Of a stretch of 9,882 bases of DNA, positions 6,249-9,882 are shown piece by piece. The translations under genes and the position numbers were made by a program. Below the pieces are notes generated by a model that saw nothing but the letters and a program-made list of their open reading frames with translations, had not been told where the DNA came from and did no database searches. This DNA comes from Atribacterota bacterium (GTDB lineage Bacteria; Atribacterota; Phoenicimicrobiia; Phoenicimicrobiales; Phoenicimicrobiaceae). Each line of letters opens with the position of its first letter. Positions within the stretch are counted from its first letter, which is position 1. The stretch is from positions 1-9,882 of the forward strand of contig JAUVOA010000035.1 in assembly GCA_030599445.1 (NCBI GenBank), in the 5' to 3' direction.

Positions 6249-6265
6249 ATTGTATACATTATACT
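6249..6265. promoter_or_regulatory. Operator of the GntR-fum-mae operon (17 bp identical to the site at 2078-2094)
   Basis: ATTGTATACATTATACT, with inverted repeat GTATA-CAT-TATAC at 6252-6264, lies 68 bp before the ATG of the second GntR gene. A further TATAC half-site lies at 6274-6278. The flanking bases differ from the other copy, so the conservation stops at the operator itself, which argues for selection on a protein-binding site rather than a recent duplication of the region. Confidence 0.65.
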
Positions 6266-6292
6266 TTATAATATATACTACTTCTATTTCAA
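6265..6292 (-). promoter_or_regulatory. Predicted promoter of the GntR-fumA-fumB-mae operon
   Basis: On the minus strand TTGAAA (6292-6287), a 16-nt spacer and TATAAA (6270-6265) form a good sigma-70-type promoter. Transcription would begin within or beside the operator at 6249-6265, so a bound repressor would cover the start point. A second TATAAT (6263-6258) lies inside the operator but has no well-placed -35. Confidence 0.55.
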
Positions 6293-6697
6293 AAATCCTT
6301 CTTTTTTTGAAATATTTTTTAAATTTTTTTCATATTTTTTCTAAAAGTTTTTGTAACCCTTATTTTACCTGCTCTTTTTTACGGATCAATAATAATAATT
6401 TCAGAATACAAAAATCAAAGTATTAAAAAATAGTTTATTTAATTTATTGTTAAGTGTTTAAAATGGAAATTCTTAAATTATCTGGAGAGAACATCATGAA
6501 AGAAAAGAATTATGCTGGATTCCCTCTTTCGAGGGAATGATAAAGGGAAGATACAAAAAATAAAATTCCTCTAAAATAATAAAAATGGAAAAACAATATT
6601 AGATTAAGTAATTACTCCAATATGGTCATGAGGTTTAAGATCAAAACATCACAAAGATTGATGGCATTGAAATGTACCTTCAAGGTTTTCCTGATTT
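6293..6697. other. Intergenic region between the aminotransferase and the GntR-fum operon
   Basis: About 400 bp of A/T-rich DNA without a recognisable gene. It contains the palindromic repeat at 6512-6541. No clear factor-independent terminator is seen after the aminotransferase stop, though the repeat hairpin followed by a T-rich minus-strand stretch might serve as one. A 25-codon plus-strand ORF around 6463-6540 runs through the hairpin and is not credible as a gene. Confidence 0.45.
6512..6541. repeat. Dispersed palindromic repeat of the GGATTCCC-TTTC-GGGAAT type
   Basis: ATTCCCTC (6519-6526), loop TTTC and GAGGGAAT (6531-6538) form a perfect 8-bp hairpin, flanked by ATGCTGG on the left and GATAAA on the right. 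Read on the minus strand it has the look of the common intergenic element that begins with CATTCCC and ends with GGGAATCCAG, found in many copies in numerous bacterial genomes. Here the usual GC-rich arm is altered to CTC/GAG. Whether this genome has many copies cannot be seen from one window. Confidence 0.6.
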
Positions 6698-7900
6698 TTA
6701 CTTAAGTTCTTTGATTGCTTTTTCAATTCTGTCTAAACCTTCCTTTATCTCTTCCATAGATTTGGCAAATACAAATCTGACATAACCCGAATAATTAAAA
6801 GCAACTCCTGGGACAACTGCCACATGTGCTTTCTTTAGGAAGAACTTAGCTACATCCATATCATTTCTAATTATGTTCCCATCATATTCTTTATCATACA
6901 GAGCAGTAACATTCGGGAAAGTGTAAAATGCGCCATCGGGATATTGGCACCTTATGCCTTCTATCTCGTTAAGCCTTTTAACCATATATTCTCTGCGTTT
7001 TCCATATTCCTTTATCATATTCCTAACTGGCTCCTGAGTCCCGATCAAAGCTTCAATGGTCGCTTTCTGAGCGATAGAATTAATATTACCTGTTGCATGA
7101 CCCTGAAGATTGTTCATAGCCTTTATGATCTCCCGGGGACCTGCTGCATAACCTACTCGCCAACCAGTCATGGCATAAGTCTTCGACACACTGTTTACGG
7201 TAATAGACATCTCTTTTTCCTTCTTGCCCAAAGAGGCGACACTTATATGATTCCTGCCATCGTAAATAAGATGTTCATACACTTCGTCTGTGATCATGAA
7301 TACTCCACGCTCTATAAAAAAATCTGCAATTTTTTTCAGCTGTTCTTTTTTAATAATAGAACCAGTTGGGTTATTGGGACTATTTATTATAAAAGCCTTA
7401 ACATTGGGAGTAAAATTTTCTGAAACTTCCTCAAAAGTGGGGCGGAAATTATTTTCCTCTTTCGTTTTAAAAAAGACCGGTTCGGCTCCGGTAAGCTTTA
7501 TCTGTTCCGCATAACTTACATAACAAGGGGTGGGAATTAATACCTGATCTCCATCCTCGCAGATGGTCCTAAAAACTTCGTAAAGCGCCTGTTTGCCACC
7601 ATTGGATATTATGATTTGATCCGGTTCGTAGTCTATTCCATTTTCTCTCTTAAACTTATCCGCAACAGCCTTTCTGAGTTCCGGAATGCCAGGTACATCC
7701 GTATATTTAGTAAAACCTTCCTTAATGGCTATTATGGCTGCTTTTTTGATGTTATCCGGCGTATCGAAATCTGGTTCTCCCTGGGCAAAACTTATTACAT
7801 CTATACCTTGCCTCTTCAGTTGATTCACCAAAAACGAAGTCGCTTCTGTGGCAGAAGGGCTTATATTTGCTACTAATTTTGAAATTAACTTACTAGCCAA
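6698..7900 (-). CDS. Class I PLP-dependent aminotransferase (aspartate aminotransferase family, fold type I)
   Basis: Transfers an amino group between an amino acid and a 2-oxoacid. The 400-residue length is normal. Seen (numbered from the TTG start): GEPDFDTP at 41-48, SNGGKQALYE at 99-108 (phosphate region), NSPNNPTG at 173-180, D205-E-V-Y208 contacting the pyridine ring, SVSKTYAMTGWRVGY with the PLP lysine K240, and VRFVFAKS with R375, the substrate carboxylate arginine. I start at TTG 7900 because AGGAGG (7907-7912) lies six nt before it. The in-frame ATG at 7918 has this ribosome site inside its own codons 3-4 and would prepend MKRRIF. It lies 53 bp after the ferredoxin and probably belongs to the AOR operon, where it could supply 2-oxoacids from amino acids. 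Aspartate, alanine, branched-chain or aromatic specificity cannot be told from sequence. Confidence 0.93.
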   Translation of the reverse strand: MASKLISKLVANISPSATEATSFLVNQLKRQGIDVISFAQGEPDFDTPDNIKKAAIIAIKEGFTKYTDVPGIPELRKAVADKFKRENGIDYEPDQIIISNGGKQALYEVFRTICEDGDQVLIPTPCYVSYAEQIKLTGAEPVFFKTKEENNFRPTFEEVSENFTPNVKAFIINSPNNPTGSIIKKEQLKKIADFFIERGVFMITDEVYEHLIYDGRNHISVASLGKKEKEMSITVNSVSKTYAMTGWRVGYAAGPREIIKAMNNLQGHATGNINSIAQKATIEALIGTQEPVRNMIKEYGKRREYMVKRLNEIEGIRCQYPDGAFYTFPNVTALYDKEYDGNIIRNDMDVAKFFLKKAHVAVVPGVAFNYSGYVRFVFAKSMEEIKEGLDRIEKAIKELK

Positions 7901-7906
7901 AAAAAT

Positions 7907-7912
7907 CCTCCT
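7907..7912 (-). promoter_or_regulatory. Shine-Dalgarno site that fixes the aminotransferase start at TTG
   Basis: A consensus AGGAGG with a six-nt T-rich spacer to TTG at 7900-7898. The ATG six codons earlier overlaps this motif and has no ribosome site of its own. Confidence 0.7.
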
Positions 7913-7953
7913 TTTCATGTAATGGCATTTTTATTTAGTCTATAAAATTAGTC

Positions 7954-8232
7954 TCAACTTGTTTTTCTACTTTTTCTAACAATCTTGATGGCTTCTGGGG
8001 CACAAAATTGAATACAGAGTGGCATCTCTTCTTGTTCACACATATCACAGCAAGATTGGTCTAGATTTATTTTGATATCACCATTTTTATTATTTCTGAA
8101 AACCTCGATACAACTCGTATTTTCTATAGAGAAAGTCTTGGAGCGATGATATGAACAGGCTAAAACACAAGCTTGACAACCTGTACATTTTTTTTCATCA
8201 ATTTCCAAACAATATCTTAATTTTTTATTCAT
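7954..8232 (-). CDS. AOR-associated 2[4Fe-4S] ferredoxin-like electron-transfer protein
   Basis: A 92-residue cytoplasmic iron-sulfur protein that most likely takes electrons from the AOR encoded just upstream. The first cluster motif is C16-x2-C19-x2-C22-x3-C26 (CTGCQACVLACS). The second is C62-x2-C65-x7-C73-x3-C77, with the longer insertion common in the polyferredoxin subunits of molybdenum/tungsten enzymes (HycB/DmsB/AorB-like). C8, C41 and C61 are extra cysteines. The family's AOR companions are small proteins of this kind, but several such subunits have four clusters; this one has two. Its ATG follows the AOR stop with no gap (TAAATG) and relies on a weak GTGGGA ribosome site inside AOR, so translation is coupled. 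The aminotransferase follows after 53 bp. No signal peptide or membrane segment is seen. Confidence 0.88.
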   Translation of the reverse strand: MNKKLRYCLEIDEKKCTGCQACVLACSYHRSKTFSIENTSCIEVFRNNKNGDIKINLDQSCCDMCEQEEMPLCIQFCAPEAIKIVRKSRKTS

Positions 8233-9882
8233 TTATTTCCCACTTTTATTTTGTTTTTTGAGATTTTTTTGAGGTGGAAGTTTTCCAGCTTTTTTAAGTC
8301 TTTCTTTCACATCATTAAGCCCTAGTTTTAAAAGACATTCTTTTGGTTGCCATCCAGTTACAACATCCCAACCATGGGCAACATAATAATCATCTAGCAT
8401 TTCTTCCCATTTCTCAGGCAAAAGTTTTTCTCCAGCAAATTCTCCTGAAGAAACTGGAATTTCAGTCAATTTATATGGAGGTCTATCATCTTTTCTGGTA
8501 AAACCAGCATGAAGTGTATTAAAAGCTTTTTCGACGTTGTAAATAGATTCCCCAAGATTAAGTAAATCTTTTCCTTCTAATTTCCAACCGGTAGCAAGTG
8601 AAATAAGCTTAGCAAAGTCATCAGGACCTATAAGGGAAGTATCAATCCAATAGGTTGTAAATAAACATAATCCAGCCATGTCAGCGATTATTTTATATTT
8701 TTCAAACCAGGCGACCAGTTTTCCTTTTCCCTTATAGACTGTTGGTTTTCCAGCAGTAGAAATGTCAAATAAACGCATGCTTTCTTCAGGTGACATTCTC
8801 TTCTGTTCCGTATTAGGAGCTCCAGCAAGATGACCACCGCCTGAAGTACTCGTCATTATTCCTAAAGCCCATCCTTTATGAGACCTAATTGCTTGTTCAC
8901 ACATGCCGTGCCCCTTAACATGCATTGCATATTTCTCAGTACCCCTACCGACAATCTGTGACGCACGATACACTCCTTGAGCAAGGATATCCCCAAAACC
9001 TTTTCTATAAGCAATTAATTTAAATAATTTTAATTGGAGGTCTCCATCTCCCCAATGAAGATCCAATCCATCTGTTATATCTTTTCCGATAAGTCCCTTC
9101 TGATAAACATCAATAGCCCACGCTACTACAGCAGAAAGAGAATCACAATTCATGCCATACCTATCAGCCATCTCATTCGCCATGAGAATATATTCTCTGC
9201 TTGGTAAATCAATATTTGTTCCAAAAGCTCGATATACATTTGTTTTAAGAGCTTCAAGTTTTTGTCCAGCGAATTTGCCCTCATTAACGTGATAAAAACA
9301 ACTACAATTAATAGGGCAAACAAAATTAGCCATTCTTCTGACTTCATATTTTTCTTTAAAAATTATCTCTCGTACCTGCAAGGTTTTTTCTGCTTCCCAT
9401 ACTTCATCTTCCATATTTTTGACACTTTGGGCTAAAGTACCGTATACTCCTCCTGCTCCTGCGGTGCCAAGATTACTATATTTCCGAAAAAGCTGAATAG
9501 TCTTTGATTGAAGCAAGCGTTTCCAAATTTGTTTAGTAAAATTTAAAAAATGTTCAGGATCATAAATCTGAACAGATCCTTTCCCTCTTACTGCCACCGC
9601 TTTAAGATTTTTCGAGCCCATAACAGCGCCACAACCACCCCAGCCAGCAGCTCTTGCACGATCAAACATAATACATGCCATCGTAACAAGGTTTTCCCCT
9701 GCCTGGCCAATAGCAGCTACATGAATTTTATCATCGCCAAGTTCTTGCATTATTGAAGCTTCTGTTTCCCAAGTATCCTTTCCCCAAATATGCTTAGCAG
9801 ACCTGATTTCAATTTTATCATCATGAATAAATAAATAAATTGGTTTCTCTGCTCTCCCCTGGATAACTAGATGATCAAAACC
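8233..9882 (-). CDS. aor: Aldehyde:ferredoxin oxidoreductase family tungsten/molybdenum enzyme, N-terminus beyond the window
   Basis: Oxidises aldehydes to carboxylic acids (or, in relatives, acts on other substrates) using a bis-tungstopterin and a [4Fe-4S] cluster. The last 549 residues are visible and the frame is open to the right edge, so roughly 60 N-terminal residues are missing; the internal ATG at 9750 is not the start. Seen: HIWGKDTWETE (30-40), AAIGQAGENLV, RAAGWGGCGAVMGSKNLKAV (about 77-96, pterin binding), the cluster segment NFVCPINCSC at 186-195, GGGHLAGAP, DMAGLC with D401 and C406, and GWDVVTGWQPKE near the C-terminus. The normal C-x2-C-x3-C ligand set here reads N186-x2-C189-x3-C193, with an additional C195; C406 is the fourth expected ligand. 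The ferredoxin gene follows without a gap, and an aminotransferase comes next. The family is certain; substrate and metal are not. Confidence 0.94.
   Translation of the reverse strand, partial: GFDHLVIQGRAEKPIYLFIHDDKIEIRSAKHIWGKDTWETEASIMQELGDDKIHVAAIGQAGENLVTMACIMFDRARAAGWGGCGAVMGSKNLKAVAVRGKGSVQIYDPEHFLNFTKQIWKRLLQSKTIQLFRKYSNLGTAGAGGVYGTLAQSVKNMEDEVWEAEKTLQVREIIFKEKYEVRRMANFVCPINCSCFYHVNEGKFAGQKLEALKTNVYRAFGTNIDLPSREYILMANEMADRYGMNCDSLSAVVAWAIDVYQKGLIGKDITDGLDLHWGDGDLQLKLFKLIAYRKGFGDILAQGVYRASQIVGRGTEKYAMHVKGHGMCEQAIRSHKGWALGIMTSTSGGGHLAGAPNTEQKRMSPEESMRLFDISTAGKPTVYKGKGKLVAWFEKYKIIADMAGLCLFTTYWIDTSLIGPDDFAKLISLATGWKLEGKDLLNLGESIYNVEKAFNTLHAGFTRKDDRPPYKLTEIPVSSGEFAGEKLLPEKWEEMLDDYYVAHGWDVVTGWQPKECLLKLGLNDVKERLKKAGKLPPQKNLKKQNKSGK

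Noticed and set aside
6608..6648. Minus-strand FDLKPHDHIGVIT resembling an altronate/sulfolactate dehydratase N-terminus
   Set aside because: Only about 13 residues between stop codons, too short to support; likely chance.
6944..7423. 159-codon open frame on the plus strand
   Set aside because: It lies antisense to the aminotransferase, which has all family motifs; the translation has no recognisable domain and no ribosome site supports it.
9150..9347. 65-codon minus-strand frame inside AOR
   Set aside because: It is an out-of-frame reading of the AOR cluster region; the AOR frame carries the conserved residues.
1..9882. tRNA, rRNA, CRISPR, insertion sequence, toxin-antitoxin or defence system
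   Set aside because: I looked for cloverleaf, repeat-spacer, transposase and paired small-gene patterns on both strands and saw none; the window is metabolic and regulatory.

Overview
This AT-rich window comes from an anaerobic bacterium. The evidence is a tungsten/molybdenum aldehyde:ferredoxin oxidoreductase (AOR), a ferredoxin-dependent 2-oxoacid oxidoreductase, an oxygen-sensitive two-subunit [4Fe-4S] fumarase and small 2[4Fe-4S] ferredoxins. Bacterial Shine-Dalgarno sites, GTG/TTG starts and FCD-type GntR regulators argue for Bacteria. Low-GC Clostridia or an Atribacterota-like lineage would fit, but I cannot fix the taxon from sequence alone. Every convincing gene lies on the minus strand, so the text below follows transcription from the right edge to the left.

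Region 9882-6698 is an AOR module: a large AOR subunit truncated by the window edge, a 92-residue polyferredoxin whose ATG directly follows the AOR stop, and a class I PLP aminotransferase 53 bp further on. Together they could turn amino acids into 2-oxoacids and oxidise the derived aldehydes to acids with reduction of ferredoxin.

Region 6697-6182 is intergenic. It holds a copy of a widespread palindromic repeat and the promoter/operator of the next operon. Region 6181-2856 is a four-gene operon: an FCD GntR regulator, fumarase alpha (8-nt overlap), fumarase beta and malic enzyme (fumarate to malate to pyruvate). An 11-bp-arm hairpin sits at the fumB-mae junction.

Region 2855-2019 has no intact known gene. 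It contains a decayed lactate racemase (larA-type) gene with an early stop codon and a large internal deletion, a speculative 44-codon ORF, and the promoter of a second FCD GntR regulator (2018-1353) that is a close paralogue of the first. Both regulator promoters carry the same 17-bp sequence containing a GTATA-N3-TATAC operator, which suggests autoregulation and cross-talk.

After another AT-rich gap (1352-985) come korD and the start of korA of a 2-oxoglutarate-type ferredoxin oxidoreductase, running off the left edge.

Overall this is a dicarboxylate / 2-oxoacid / aldehyde fermentation region under paired organic-acid regulators. I see no defence, mobile or CRISPR system. The most notable points are the shared operator, the larA remnant and an AOR whose first cluster-ligand cysteine is replaced by asparagine.
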